Assembly: GCA_951799445.1 (NCBI GenBank)
Contig: OX637295.1
Span: 2,356,001 to 2,420,000 of the forward strand
Direction: 5' to 3'
From: Pseudisothecium myosuroides
Lineage: Eukaryota; Streptophyta; Bryopsida; Hypnales; Lembophyllaceae
DNA: 64,000 bases
Shown: piece after piece, positions 24,401-36,546 of the stretch
Position numbering within the stretch: position 1 is the stretch's first letter
Layout of the letters: every line of letters begins with the position of its first letter
The notes under the pieces: generated by a model
What the model saw: only the letters and a program-made list of their open reading frames with translations
Database searches by the model: none
What the model was told of the DNA's origin: nothing
Translations under genes and position numbers: made by a program

Positions 24401-24794
24401 ATGATTTTAGATGAATATTTTTTTCTGCATTTTTTAGAAATTGTATGAATGAACTACAGATTTTCAAAGTGCTCAAAATAGGTGTATCTGGAAGTGACTG
24501 GAGGCTCTTATGCATAGGGTTGATACATTTTAGGCATGAATTTGTAAGAGTCAGTTTTAAAAAGGCTTCACAATTAGGTGGAGGTACCTTAAAAATCATT
24601 TATGATCACATATTTGTACTTCATACATTCAATTATAATGATTTCATCCATTTAAAGAATCCTAGCATAATTATACTAAATGGATTATGAATGTCTTCAA
24701 GAGCTTATTCTATGTAGACTACAAGAAATAGATGAAGTGCATTCCAATGTTGAAAAAAAAAATTCTTACTAATCCTCAGATTGTTTATATTTAT
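21423..24794. other. Unassigned AT-rich interval
   Basis: No gene supported. The part up to about 22.4 kb may still belong to the Harbinger relic; a T tract near 22350 could be an old end. From 22.4 to 24.8 kb I see only short random frames. Confidence 0.4.
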
Positions 24795-24970
24795 TCCAAA
24801 TCTTAGATCAAAACTTTCATTCTTTATAAAAATAGATAACTCGTGGGTTCATTTGTTTTTATAAATTTAGTATCATATGCATGATTTTATTGGATCTAGT
24901 TGATAAAATACAATGATTGTTTTATTTCAAGTCTCATAGTTGGTCGTAGCAAGGTAAATAATTTTATAAA
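24795..24970. repeat. Left stub of the ~175-bp tandem array
   Basis: One monomer of the array that resumes at 28846, recognisable by GGTTCATTTGTTTTTATAAA, ATGCATGATTTTATTGGAT and GATAAAATACAATGA blocks. It stops at ATAAA exactly where element A begins and continues on the far side, which proves the insertion. Confidence 0.75.
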
Positions 24971-27900
24971 TGTGGGAGCACAAAATGTAAAGATAAGGTT
25001 AGTTAGCTAGTAATATGAATGAAGGAGTGAGAAATGGTAAAATTTTTAGCTTTTTACAAGGCTTAAATATTAGATTTACCAAAATTAAGACATCTCCAGT
25101 ATAGGATAATCGTAAATAGATAAATAGGTTAAGAAGGGGAATTTAGGTTCCCTGATTTATCGAGATATCCGGAACCGGATACGGAACCGGGGGTTGAATC
25201 TGGACTTGTTCAATATACCGGGGTTGGATATAAACATGTACCGGAGGATACCAGAGGATACCGGAGATCCCAGAAGAAGCCGTTAGGGCAATTCTGCGAT
25301 CCAACGGCTCTACCGGAAGATAAGGAAGGCCGTTTAACGGTCACAATCTTCCGGGATTTCAACGGGAATGAAAAACCCTAACGGCTGGAAAGCGGCTGGA
25401 CGGGAGAGAAGACCCAGGGGTCGGATTTTCTTCCCTCACTTCTCAGTTGGAGGATTGTGGAGACCTTGGAGCGCTTGGCGTCATTGTGTGGAGAGTCAGC
25501 TTGCAAGGAGAGAGAGAGCTCCGAGTTTCCCGGACTCGAGAGAGAGATAGGACCAGGACTGGGACGGAAACTCTGTAGTTTTGCATTAGTGAGGGATTGT
25601 GTGAGGATTGTTTTTGAGGGTATTTGTTGGCTGTTTGAGAGCAATGGTGAAGGGCGAAGGGAGCAGAGCTGTTATCCTGAAGTTCAAGAACGTTGTTCCG
25701 ATCATCCCGCAAGATCCGGGTTACCGGAAGCAGTTGGAGGAGGACCTCGCACAGATGGGATGTGTGAACTTTCTGCAACGACCCTGGAAGCTGAGGAACG
25801 AGGACATGATCCGGGAGTTAACGAGGGATCAGTCGAACGAATGGGAGAAGACTTCCCGGGCGCTTCTCAGCAGTTGGACTATCGATACCTGGAAACGAGT
25901 ATACGATTTTCCAAGACCGGGAGAGGGAATGGCATCCCGGACGCTCAAGTTTCATGAGGGTAAGTTCTCTGAAGCTCTTCATGGCAACGATGGGTACACC
26001 GTAGCAGATTGCAAGGATCAGAGGGAGAAGAGAGTGTTAGAATTTCTGCTCCCAATCCTGTACCCGGAACGGCCAACCCGGATTACATTAACTTGGGCCA
26101 ACACTATATTTGGGGCATTGAGTGGAGATAGAAAGGTTTTCTGGGCTGGTATTGTTAAGGAGAGAGTGACAAAGATGGTATTCTCTTTAGGGAATACCAA
26201 GGCAACAGCAATAGGGCCGTTTATTTTTCACCTCTATGAGTATTTAGGAACTTTGAGAGGTCCGGAGAGAACTGCCTATAAGGCTGCTGCCACGTTCATG
26301 AAACTGAACATCACTCCAAAGGGAGAAGAAGAGGTAGAGGAAGAGAAAGATGAGGGATCCGAGAGAGAATCCTCAAAAGAGAAAGAGGAAACCCCAAAGA
26401 AGATTCCAGCCTCAGAGAAGAAGAAGGGGAATAAGAGTGAGCGTCAGGAATCCCCGGAACGGGAAGATCCCCAGGATAACTCGCTGGATAGTATCATTGA
26501 GGATCTGGAGAGACTCAGAGAGAAGTTGTGTGTGGAGAGAAGAGCAGTCAAGAGTGCATGTGGGCTGCTAGGAGGGATAAACACATCGGAACTCGCTGAG
26601 AGGATTGAGGATTTACTCCGGGATAGAGAGAACCGGAAATGGGAATCCCGGGTTAAGGAGTTGACCGAGCAGAATCAGGAACTAACCCGGGAACTTGAAG
26701 AGAGCAAGAGAGGGAAGAAACTTTCCCCAGAGTCCGAGGAGACCCTCCGTAGAGTTAGGGCTTTTGTGTCAAATTCAGGAAATGTAATTAACAAAGCCAA
26801 GCTGTTCGATGAGGAGATCCATAAGGCCGGGTTAGAGGCAGCAGTTAAGTCAGTAGAAGTTTTGGCTGAGTATTCCGATGTTACAGAGAAGTTCATGTTC
26901 GAGATCCGGGATGTTCTTCAAGAATCGGGGTTGTTCAAGGGTTCCAAGAAGGTGCCAATGTCGCCCCCAGCAAATGTGAAGCCGAAAAGTAAGCCCAAGG
27001 AAGAGAAGACGCCCGCAAAGGAAACTTCTAAGCGGAAGTCAGAAGGAGGAGAAGGATCAGGGCATGGATCCGGATCCAAGGAGAAGGCCCGGAAGTCCGG
27101 ATCAGAACTTGGGACACCCTAGAGCAAGGATTCGAAGCCGTCTCCAACAATGCCCAGCACCACGAAGAAGAAGACAACACCAAAACGAGGAAGGGAGTCA
27201 ACTTCTGCTAGTTTTCATTCAGAGGAAGGCAAGTCGCCAAGTAACTTAGCCAAGGAGGGCAGCTAGTCGGGATCCGGTTCCCAGTCCGAGTCACATCCGG
27301 GCTCTGAATCGGAAGAGGATACAGAAATGGAGACCATCTCGCCTTCGCAGTTCAAGGGTAAGACGGCCTCAGCAACAAAGGGGAAGTATCCCAAACCGCC
27401 CAAACCATCGCCTAGCAGGAAACAGCCAGCCCGGAAAGGAGCTGTCAAGTTGGAGGCACCTTCTCCGAAGCGGCAGAAGAAGTAGTTAGGTAGTTCCTTG
27501 AGTTGACCCTAGCATGGTTAGTATTAAAACTCAAGTTTTTGATAGGTAGGAAGCAATCAGTTAGCTGCTTTTCAGTTGGATGAACCTGGACTTCACTTTC
27601 CGGGTTTTTAGGATCTGAGATCCACATTTTGCGGATCAGCAGGGTGTGGTAGGAAAGTCAACGTGGGAAGGATAAGGGGAATGACAGGTGTCATTCTCTG
27701 GTCCTTTCCTTTTGATTCCTAGGGGCCTTTAGGGTTCTCTGGGTGTTTGGTATTTAGGGGGCTGATTTTGGTTTGAAGCCCCGGGGTATTCTTATGTATA
27801 TTTTTCAGTACTCTGTAAATGGATTTCAGATTTCCACTTCGCAAGTACTGGTCTGAAAAGTCTCAGTCTGTGTTGGTATGCCATTAGTGTGTTAAGCATT

Positions 27901-28845
27901 GATAGTGCGGGTAGCTGGTTTGCAGGTGTTGGAGAAGAATAGATGACCCCTGGATTCTGTCTGGATCCGGTTCTGGGAGTATTAGGAGTTGGTTTATGAA
28001 GAACTGGCATACTAAGGGGTAGTTTCATCTGCCGATTTTCCTTGAGAGTCTTCTGAGTGAGATAGCCACTCTTAGGTTGGGTGAGTTCTTCGGGTTGAAG
28101 TACGAATGCTAGCCGACGTTTGATGAGGTCTTGCTGTTACCAGAAGATAGGAACTGGAAAGTAGTTGAGATCCTTTAGTTAGTTGGTACTAGCTCTGCTC
28201 TGGGAACTATGTTTTGGCAGAGTCTGTCGTTGTAGTAAGTGGGATAGTAGGGGTTTCCTGAGTGACCTTCTTGTCTGGAGTAACTTCCCGGATCAGCTGT
28301 GAGGAAATACTTGCCTTCCGGTTTTCTTGGTTTTCTTTGTTTTTCTTTGTTATTCTTCTTTTAATGGAACTTCAACCACTTTAATCCAGTGGAGGGTAGG
28401 ATTTACGTGTCCTTCCTTAAGTCCAAGAGCGGAACCCTTTGATGTAGAGGTTAAACTATACCCTTGTTCGCATTGCTTGCTAGATCCGGGTCCGGGAAAG
28501 GTACAGGATCAAGACACTCTTTCCGGTTCTGCGTTTAGCTAAGCCGGATACTAAGTTACTGCTACTATTGTGAAGGAATGCCGATCTATTTCTTGTTGAT
28601 TGGTAATATATTTGAGAGCTAGGTTGATACAGGAGAAAGTTAAATGAACCCAGATCAGGAAGTCTAGTTCTACGTTTTTATTCCCGGATTCAGTTTGTCT
28701 TTGGTTTTGGGTTCCGGATCCTGTTCCGGTTATTTTGAGGATACTACTAGTTGAAATCCTGTGGGAACGATACACGAGTCATCTTAGGTGTTTTGGCACT
28801 AGATTAACACTTAAAGGGGGATTTGTGCTTTGCTGTGTTACGACA
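24971..28845 (+). mobile_element. Element A: TG...CA insertion with 5-bp target duplication
   Basis: A 3,875-bp insertion starting TGTGGGAGCACAAAATG and ending GTGTTACGACA. ATAAA flanks it on both sides (24966-24970 and 28846-28850), and a tandem array is interrupted at exactly that point. TG...CA with a 5-bp duplication is the mark of retroviral-type integrase. I see no long direct repeats at the ends and no reverse transcriptase, so it is best read as a solo LTR of a large-LTR element or a non-autonomous derivative. A TATA-like GGATATAAAC lies at 25227. The whole element is richer in CCGG words than its AT-rich surroundings. A purine tract TTAAAGGGGGA is near the right end. It contains the Gag-like ORF at 25644. 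Confidence 0.8.
25644..27485 (+). CDS. Gag-like ORF of element A, with two in-frame TAG codons
   Basis: The best start is the ATG at 25644 (MVKGEGSRAVILKFKNVV), in a good context; a longer in-frame start at 25608 is possible. It is open for 492 codons to TAG at 27120, continues in the same frame to TAG at 27264, then to TAG at 27485. Residues 1-215 look like a folded domain with several Trp (LLSSWTIDTWKRVYDF, FWAGIVKERVTKMVF). Residues ~225-290 are Glu/Lys/Ser-rich. Residues ~290-400 have heptad-like coiled-coil text. The C-terminus is basic, with nuclear-signal-like KRKSE and SPKRQKK. The parts after each TAG keep the same Ser/Lys/Pro-rich character, so the stops are recent or read through. 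No zinc knuckle, protease or polymerase. A Gag or plant-mobile-element protein is the likeliest identity, not proven. Confidence 0.6.
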
Positions 28846-29960
28846 ATAAATGATTAAGGATCATGAACTTTATTTTTTTAGTTATATGGACAACTTGTGA
28901 GTTAAGTTTTTTTAATGAATTATGCACCCCATGCATGATTATGTTGGAATTATTTGTATAAAATACAGTGGATGTTTTATTTAATTCTCAATTACGGTCT
29001 TAAGGATGCAAACAACTTCATACATGATTAACAATCATGAATTTTGTTTAATTGTTATATGAACAATTTGTGAGTTAATATATTTTAATGAATTATATAC
29101 TCCATGCAAGATCCCATGCATGATTTTGTTGGGATTATTTGTATAAAATACAATGAATGTTATATTATATTCTCATGAATGGTCTTAAGGACACAAACAA
29201 CTTCATAAATGATTAAAGATCTTGAATTTATTTTTATTGTTATATAGACAATTTGTGAGTTAATATATTTTAATGAATTATGTACCCCATGCGTGATTTT
29301 GTTGGGATTATTTGTATAAAATACAGTGACTATTGTATTTAAATCTCATGAATGGTTATAAGGACGCAAACAACTTTATAAAGGATTAAGGATTGTAAAT
29401 TTTATTTTTTTGTTACATGGACAACTTGTAAGTTAAGATATTTTAATGAATTAAATACCCTAGGCATGATTTTGTAGGGATTATATGTATAAAATACAGT
29501 GACTATTATATTTAAATCTCATGAACGGTTATAAAGACGCAAACAACTTCATAAAGGATTAAGGATCAAAAATTTTATTCTCTATGAACATAGAAAATTT
29601 GTGGGTTCATTTGTTTTTATGAGTTTAGTACCACATGCATGAATGCATGATTTTATTGGATTAAGTTTGATAAAATACAATGACTATTTCATTTCAATTT
29701 TCATAGCCGGTCTTAGCAAGGTAAACAATTTCATAATTAATTAAGAAGCACGAATTTATTTTTATTTTTATATGGACAACTTTTGGGTTCATTTGTTTTT
29801 ATGAATTTAGTACCACATGCATGCTTTTATTGGATTTAGTTGATAAAATACAATGATTGTTTTATTTTAAGTCTCATGATGGTCTTAGGGACTCAAACAA
29901 CTTCATAAAGGATTAACAATCATGAATTTTATTTTTTTGTTATATGGACAACTTGTATAT
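28846..29960. repeat. ~175-bp tandem array, about seven degenerate monomers
   Basis: Monomers marked by CTTCATAAAGGATTAAGGAT-like text recur near 28850, 29016, 29206, 29378, 29553, 29728 and 29906. Each contains ATGGACAACTTGTGAGTTAA, a CATGCATGATTTTGTTGG block and TATAAAATACAGTGA. Spacing is 165-190 bp. AT-rich, with no coding potential. Confidence 0.85.
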
Positions 29961-32772
29961 GGACAATGTAGAGTTTTAAAGTTTAGAAGATGACTATTTT
30001 ATGATTTTATTCACATTTTAATGATAGAAAATAAAAATGGGATTGAACATGTTCATGAATCTAACAACTTAAAATACTTACAATTTCTATGGATTTTTTT
30101 TCACACTTTTACGTACAAATTCTATGACTTTTATCCATCTTATCATCTAAACTACAAGAAACAAATAGGTGTGTCAGTTATTCTTGTTTTAAAATATTTA
30201 AAGTGAAGATTTGTTTAATGTTTTCATGAATTCTAACTATTCATAATGTTTACATCTTGTTGCGGGTTTTTCTTCATTCTTTTGGCAACAAAGTCTATGA
30301 CTTTGATTAATGTAGTTCTTTAAAGTTTAGTGGATCATTATTTTTGCTTTTTATTCACATTTCAATGATAGGATATAAAAATGGAATTGAGCATGTTCAT
30401 GAATCTAACAATTTAAAATATTTACAATTTCTATGGATTTTTTTCCACACTTTTATATACAATTTCTGTGACTTTTGCCCATCTAATCATCTAAAGTACA
30501 GCAAATGAATAGGTTTGCAAATTATTCAATATATTTAAAATGAAGGTTTGTTTAATGTTCATAGGAATTCTTACTATTTATGATGTTTACAACTTGTTGC
30601 GGGGTCTTTTTCATTCCTTTTCCAACAAAGTAAATGACTTTGGTCAATGTAGTTCTTTAAAGTTTAGTACTCTTAACTTACTAGTAGAGAAAAATGCCAA
30701 TTGGGCAAAGTTTAGTCACTAAATTATGCTGTGATTTAAATCTATGATCCAAATGTTTATTGGAGGTATTTTTTCTCATATTTTGCCAGAAATTCTATGA
30801 CTTTTGCCCATTCAATACGTAAAATATTGAGTATGAAAAAATAAATGTCTTTGTGTTGTTATCAATTAAAAAAAATTAATTAATTAAATTTTTTTTGAAT
30901 TCTAAATATCTAACTCTTAAGAACATTTACAACTTGTTGGGGGGTTTTCTTCATGCATTTTGTTAGGAATTTTCTGACTTTTGACCATTCAAATACTTGA
31001 AGTACAACAAATGAGTAAATGAATGTCATCCTCTTGTTTTAAATTAAAAAAATAAATAATTAGTTCAATGTTTTCTTAAATTCTAAGTCTTAAAAGTATT
31101 TACAACTTGTTGGGTTTTTTGTTATGCATTTTGCTAGGAATTCTATGACTCCTATCCATTCAAATACTTAAAGTACAACAAATGAATAAATAAATATCTT
31201 TTTTGTTTTAAATTAAAAAAATAAAAAATTAAGTTCATTGTTTTTATGAATTCCAAATCTTTGTAATATTTACAACTTGTTGGAGGTATTTCTTCACACA
31301 TTTTGCTAGGAATTCCATGACTTTGGCCAATTTAAATACTTAAAGTACAGCAAATGAATAATTTTTTTTTGTTTTCTACTTGTTTTAAAATTTTAAAATA
31401 GTTCAATGTTTCCATGATTTTCAATTCTTTGAAATATTTATAACTTTTGGGGGATATTTTTTATCCGTTTTGCTATAAATTCTATGACTTTCGCCCATTC
31501 AAATACATCAAATATAACGATGAATAAGTGAATGTCTTTTTCTTGTTATAAATTTAAAAAATAAAAATTATTTTTAATATTTTTATGAATTCCAATTCTT
31601 TGTCATGTTACAATTTGTACAACAGAGAGTAATTTTCCATACATTTTCCCATGAAGTCTATGACTTTGTAAATGTAGTTTGTTAAGGTTTAATGCATGAC
31701 TATTTATATTATATTTTTTATTGACATTTTAATGATAGGAATTTAAATGGGGTTTGACGTGCTCATGAATTCTATGAGCTTAAAATATTTACTCACCTAT
31801 TTGATTTTAAAAAAAAAATTCTACGTCCAAATTCTACGACTTTTGCCCATTCAAATACTTAAAATACAACAAATAAATAATTCTCATAGTTACTCTAGTT
31901 GTACAATAGTTTTCAAATAAATTGGTTCAATGATTTTATGAATTTGAACTATTTAGAAGATTTAGAGCTTGATGCAGATTTAGTTTCATACATTTTGCCA
32001 CAAAGTCTATAACTTTTGTAAATGTGGTTCGAAAGTTTAGTCCATAACTATTTTAATTTTTTATTGACATTTTAATGATAAAAATTTAAATGGGGTTTAG
32101 CGTGCTTATGAATTTTATGAATTTAAAACATTTACACACCTATTTGGTGGATTTTTTTCAAATTTTCTAGGTCCAAATTCTATGACTTTTATTTATTCAA
32201 ATACTTAAAGTACAACAAATGAATAATTCTCTTAGTTATTCTAATTTTATAATAGTTTAAAAATAAATTGGTTCAATGTTTTTTTGAATTTGAAATATAA
32301 GAAGATTTAGAAGTTGTTGCGCGTTACGTTTCAAACATTTTGTCACAAAGTCTATGACTTTTATAAATGTGGTTTGATAAGGTTTAGTGCATGACTATTT
32401 TTTATTTATTGACAATTTAATGATTGGTATAAAAATGGGGTTTAACATGCTTTTGAATTCTATGACTTTTGCCCAATTAACCACCTAAAGTACAACGAAT
32501 GAGTATTTTTCTTGAATATTCTAGTGTTACAATAGTTTTCAAATAAATTGGTTCAATGTTTTTATAAATTTGAACTATTTAGAAGATTTAGAATTTGTTG
32601 CGGGTTTAGTTCCATACATTTTGCCACAAAGTCTATGCCTTTGTAAATGTGGTTTGTTAAGGTTTACAGCATGATTCTTTTAATTTTTTTTATTAACATT
32701 TTGATGATAGGAAAAAAATGGGGTTTAATATGCTTAGGTGAAATTTGCTCTACAATATTTTGAAATTTTGTT
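29961..32772. repeat. Degenerate tandem arrays of ~340-bp and ~170-bp units
   Basis: Units of ~340 bp are marked by GACATTTTAATGATAGG near 30012, 30356, 31728, 32066, 32409 and 32696. Between about 30.75 and 31.64 kb a shorter ~170-bp unit marked by TACAACTTGTTGG and ATTCTATGACTTTTGCCCATTC predominates. The two units share the TCTATGACTTT block, so the larger is probably a composite of the smaller. Confidence 0.8.
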
Positions 32773-33410
32773 GGATCGTTGCAAGAAACACTTGTCCTTT
32801 TTTTTGTCCCCTTGGCCTTGGACAGGTAGTTTTTTGCTCATAACTTTTGCGTCGTATGTCCATTTTCTTTGAAATTTTAATCGAAGGTACATATGATAGT
32901 TTTAGACATTGAATAATTTTTTTCAATTTTTAAAAATTATTTTACTATTTTTAAACTGCCCCCAATTGGGTGTCTACCTTAGTCATTTTGGGGGGTTTCA
33001 GTACTATTTCCGACCCAAAAATGCAAATTTGAAGGTGAAAATTGGGATACAAGGAGTTCTACTAAAGTTACACAAGCCCACAAGAGATTTTAAAAAAATA
33101 GTAAAGTGTCCACCTTCCACATGTGCTCAAAGTGCACTATCTTTGCGCATGTATAGAGAACACAATTTCATTTTTCCGAAGATGAAAATTGTTGAGAAGA
33201 AGCATCTTTAAGATAGAAAAAATGGTTTTTAAAAAAAAAATTTGAATTACTAAAAATAAAAATGTCCACATACCCCTTTTTTGCTATTTTTTGCTCCGAG
33301 TGGCTTCTGCAGTACAGTTTAGATCTGCCAGGGCTTTGTTGACACACAGTCCTATGGCCAAAATCAACGTTTTTTGAGCCAAAAACATGAAGTATTTCTT
33401 ACAACGGCCC
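32773..33410. mobile_element. Second TIR family (TTGCAAGAAA), copy 2
   Basis: Ends GGATCGTTGCAAGAAACACTT and the inverse AAGTATTTCTTACAACGGCCC, 638 bp. The interior shares a GGGGTTTCAGTACT block and its surroundings with the copy at 7380-8106. It abuts the right edge of the tandem array. No ORF. Confidence 0.65.
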
Positions 33411-33540
33411 TGTTTGAAATCTCTAATTCTTCATTTAGATATTGAATTTTTATAAGTATACAAAACATTTTGAGAACCAATGTATTTAAGATGGTTTTTG
33501 GAAAGTTATCGATGCTTGACTGCTTGAGGTATGAAGTTCT

Positions 33541-33680
33541 AAAAGCGCATAGGCTTCAAAATTGCCCACTTTCTCAAATGTAAACTATTTGTATCAATGT
33601 TGATTTTTGATAGCCTTCAACAATGTACAAACAATGTACATTTTAAAAGGTGGGCAATTTTAGAGTCCTATGCCATTTTA
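33541..33680. repeat. Foldback with ~32-bp arms
   Basis: AAAAGCGCATAGGCTTCAAA followed by ATTGCCCACTTT pairs with the inverse AAAGGTGGGCAATTTTAGAG then TCCTATGCCATTTT. A small MITE or hairpin; no target duplication found. Confidence 0.6.
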
Positions 33681-35034
33681 GCTTCAAAATTTTATAACTA
33701 ATTCCAAAAAGCTTCAAAAAATGTGAAACGACTTGAATTAGTTGCCAATTCCACTTATTTTTCAAGGAAAACTTACTAAAAATTATTTCAACAAGCTTCA
33801 CTTTTCTAAAATTCAATTTCAGCACTTTAATAGGCAATTTATGGACCTCCTCCCTTACAACTAAACCACTTCTCCACCATTAAGTTATTGCAACAAACCT
33901 TATCTACTATACTTAGAAAATGATGCAATTATTGGGAGCTTGAGTTTCTGAACTCTTGGTGTTATTATTGTAGCTGCCCCCACCATTAGAAGCGGTTTGG
34001 GGTCTCCAAAAGACCCTCTAAGGCCTGTGCGGGCCTTTAAGGCTTGGGCATGCTCCCAAGAGTACCGCTGTGAGTGTGGGCAGTTGACACCTGTACCATT
34101 GAGAGTGCGGCCAATGCTTAGGTGGATGCCAAATTTCATGATGCGGTCAAGTAGTGGGGTTGAAAACAGTGAAGACTCATGAGTATGCCGCACAGTTTGC
34201 CCTTGACCGGCGTTCATTTTTTAATGCAAATGTAATGAACTCTTACATGTTTTATTCAAATCTAATGGGTTTGCATTGGCGCCAAACTCTTGGGTCAAAT
34301 GACAACAAGCACAATGTGACATGAGCGTCCCTTCTAGTATTAAAATATTAGAACGGTAAATTAAAATATGTATTTCACAAAAGTGCAGCTGTCCTTCAAC
34401 GTCCTAGCTTTGGATTATTTTATTCTACTGATGCGTCTGGCAGCACGGACAATTGGTCCATAGCGGTCCACAGAGCAATGTGGAGGTTCATTCTCATTGG
34501 CCACAACCTCAATATTTCACGCTCAGCTGAAGTGTTGGCAGCCAGGGTAGTGACAGGGCCCGTTGGCTTGTGCTGTCCTTCTCCACTGACCACAGCTGCC
34601 CTCCCGGGGCCTTCCGGAGACCCCCAAAGTCTTCTAACGTATTGTCCTATAAGTTACTTTTACTTTAGTGAGGACCTGGGAACCCATTTTTGGTGTATTC
34701 TGAGTTTGGTTGACTTGCCGCTTGCTTGCTCTTCTTCCCGCCGCCGCATCGTAGAGCCCTACTACAGTACCCTGTAATTTACCCTACTGCATTAGTTATT
34801 AATCTTAACAAGAACATTTAAACCTTAAGTTTGTTTGTTTTGTTTGTTTTGTTACGTTGAAATCTCCCGAACTATGCATCTCCTAATTGAGTGCTTGGTA
34901 AACATTTGGATTCCACTTTGAAGCCTTGTATCTTATTTTTCATAATAGATCTAAATCTAAAAATTGATATCATAGTAAATCAACTATTTTAAAACTCATA
35001 TTCAAACTTTTCATTGACCCAACACTTTATCAAA
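33681..35034. other. Unassigned interval with two GC-richer blocks
   Basis: About 33.95-34.22 and 34.43-34.78 kb stand out as GC-richer than the AT-rich surroundings. The open frames (105 codons minus, 99 codons plus) contain no motif I recognise, and the codon pattern is not convincing. They may be gene fragments carried by an element. The remainder is AT-rich, with a TTTGTTTG microsatellite near 34840. Confidence 0.35.
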
Positions 35035-35037
35035 CAC

Positions 35038-35180
35038 CACTAGTAGAATTTACAGTATGAATGACTTGTCCAAAATGACTATAGCAGTCATTTTTGTAGT
35101 GATTTAGGACAACAATGACTGCAAAATGACTACTACAGTCATTTCGGACAAGTCATTTCGGACATTGTTTTTTACTAGTG
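35038..35180. mobile_element. CACTA-type MITE, 143 bp
   Basis: Begins CACTAGTAGAATTTACAG and ends TTTTTTACTAGTG. The 3-bp sequence CAC is present on both flanks (35035-35037 and 35181-35183). The interior contains further nested repeats of AATGACTGYAAAATGACT type. A CACTA terminus with a 3-bp duplication is the CACTA/En-Spm signature. Confidence 0.85.
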
Positions 35181-35384
35181 CACAAATTCCAAACTCCTCA
35201 CATCAATGTCACTTTTATTAATAAATGAGCAACAAATATGCAATTGAACACCCAATTACATTTTATACTTTAAACTCACTAAGAACCAAAAGAACAATAA
35301 GGGAGGCTAGTCCTTGCTTTTAAGTAATCAATCACAATCCTAGGAGGCTAGCTAGCCATTGACTAATTTTCACCCTCTAAATCC

Positions 35385-35553
35385 ATTAGAAAAGAATGAG
35401 GCCTCAATAGGGCCGCCAAATCTAGACTAGTAGTACCAACAATGCAAATAAAATAAAATAAAATTTTATAATTTTTTTTTTAATTTTTTTAATTTTATTT
35501 ACATTGCTCGTTTAAATTTGAAGGTCCTATTGAGGCCCCATTTCTTTTCTAAT
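35385..35553. mobile_element. Foldback MITE, ~169 bp
   Basis: Left CATTAGAAAAGAATGAGGCC and CTCAATAGG pair with right CCTATTGAG and GGCCCCATTTCTTTTCTAATG-type text; the pairing continues through an AAATAAAATAAAATTTT block toward an AT-only loop. Class unresolved. No ORF. Confidence 0.75.
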
Positions 35554-36546
35554 GCTTAACATCAACTACTGAACAACTGGTTATCAACCAAAAACTAACA
35601 AGAACAACTAACAAGAACTCCTAGCACTACTGCACCACACACATCCTTTAACATGCCTACTTCAACTAGTAAATGACCAATATTTCGACAATATTACCCC
35701 CACATCATGGAAAAAAAATGGAATGAAAAGCCATAACTGGCATTTTCATTGGCTATATACTTACGCTTGGTTATGGACTCAATACATTGAGTGAGTCATG
35801 AGCCTGTAAATTTAGGGCCTCCTTCTATGCGAGTCAAGCAGGTAAAAAAGCTGCTAGTGTCCAAATTTTTCCCAAAGTACTGTACATGGTAGGATGCTTA
35901 GGGTTTGGGCCGGCAAGCTCTCAGTTGGTTGATTTTTGCGAGTGGAAAATGAAGATTTAAAGTTTTATCGATCGATCTATTGCCTCTTGAACTGCAATAC
36001 AAAGTCAAGATTTTTTTTTATAATCTTTGATAGAAGGTCATTTAACTATTTAAATAGGATGTCAAAGTCTTTTCAATATTCAAGAGGTATGGTTGGAGGT
36101 GGAGTGGTGGTACCTATGGTGGCGGCGAGGGTGCTTCACTTTTGAGCTTCTAGAGGTCAAGCGCAAAAAAATTGGGTGGGTTCTTCAACAAACATTAGAA
36201 CAACACACATGAGGCTTAAAACTGATGCATGAGGACAATACGTTTTTCAAGTCAGGACCAGGTTGCTCAAACTAGGCAAAGGCTTATAGAAAGTTGAGGT
36301 AGAGCACTTGCGGCGTTTTAACCTAAGCGTTTTTGTCTGTTTGCATGTGGGTGACTTGAAGGTTGTCTCTCTCCTTTAGCTTGCGCAAAGCTTGCATGTT
36401 TGTCAAACTGCTTAGCTTTTCTTTTTTCTTTTTTCTTTTTTTCTGTGAGTGAGATGGATTTTTGTTTTCTTACACCCATTATAAAAACTTTTAAGGGAGG
36501 GCTTTTAGCTTTAATGCTTTACAGTCAAGAAGGCAATAGTTTTCAA
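35554..36546. other. Interval left of the Harbinger element
   Basis: Mixed sequence without a supported gene. It probably contains the left terminus of the PIF/Harbinger element, but I could not find a matching inverted repeat on the other side by eye. Confidence 0.35.

Noticed and set aside
25368..25957. Short frames upstream of and overlapping the element A ORF start
   Set aside because: Out of frame with the main ORF and compositionally explained by purine-rich sequence.
34478..34777. 99-codon open frame in a GC-richer block
   Set aside because: No start context, domain or codon signature; the GC content alone explains the open frame.
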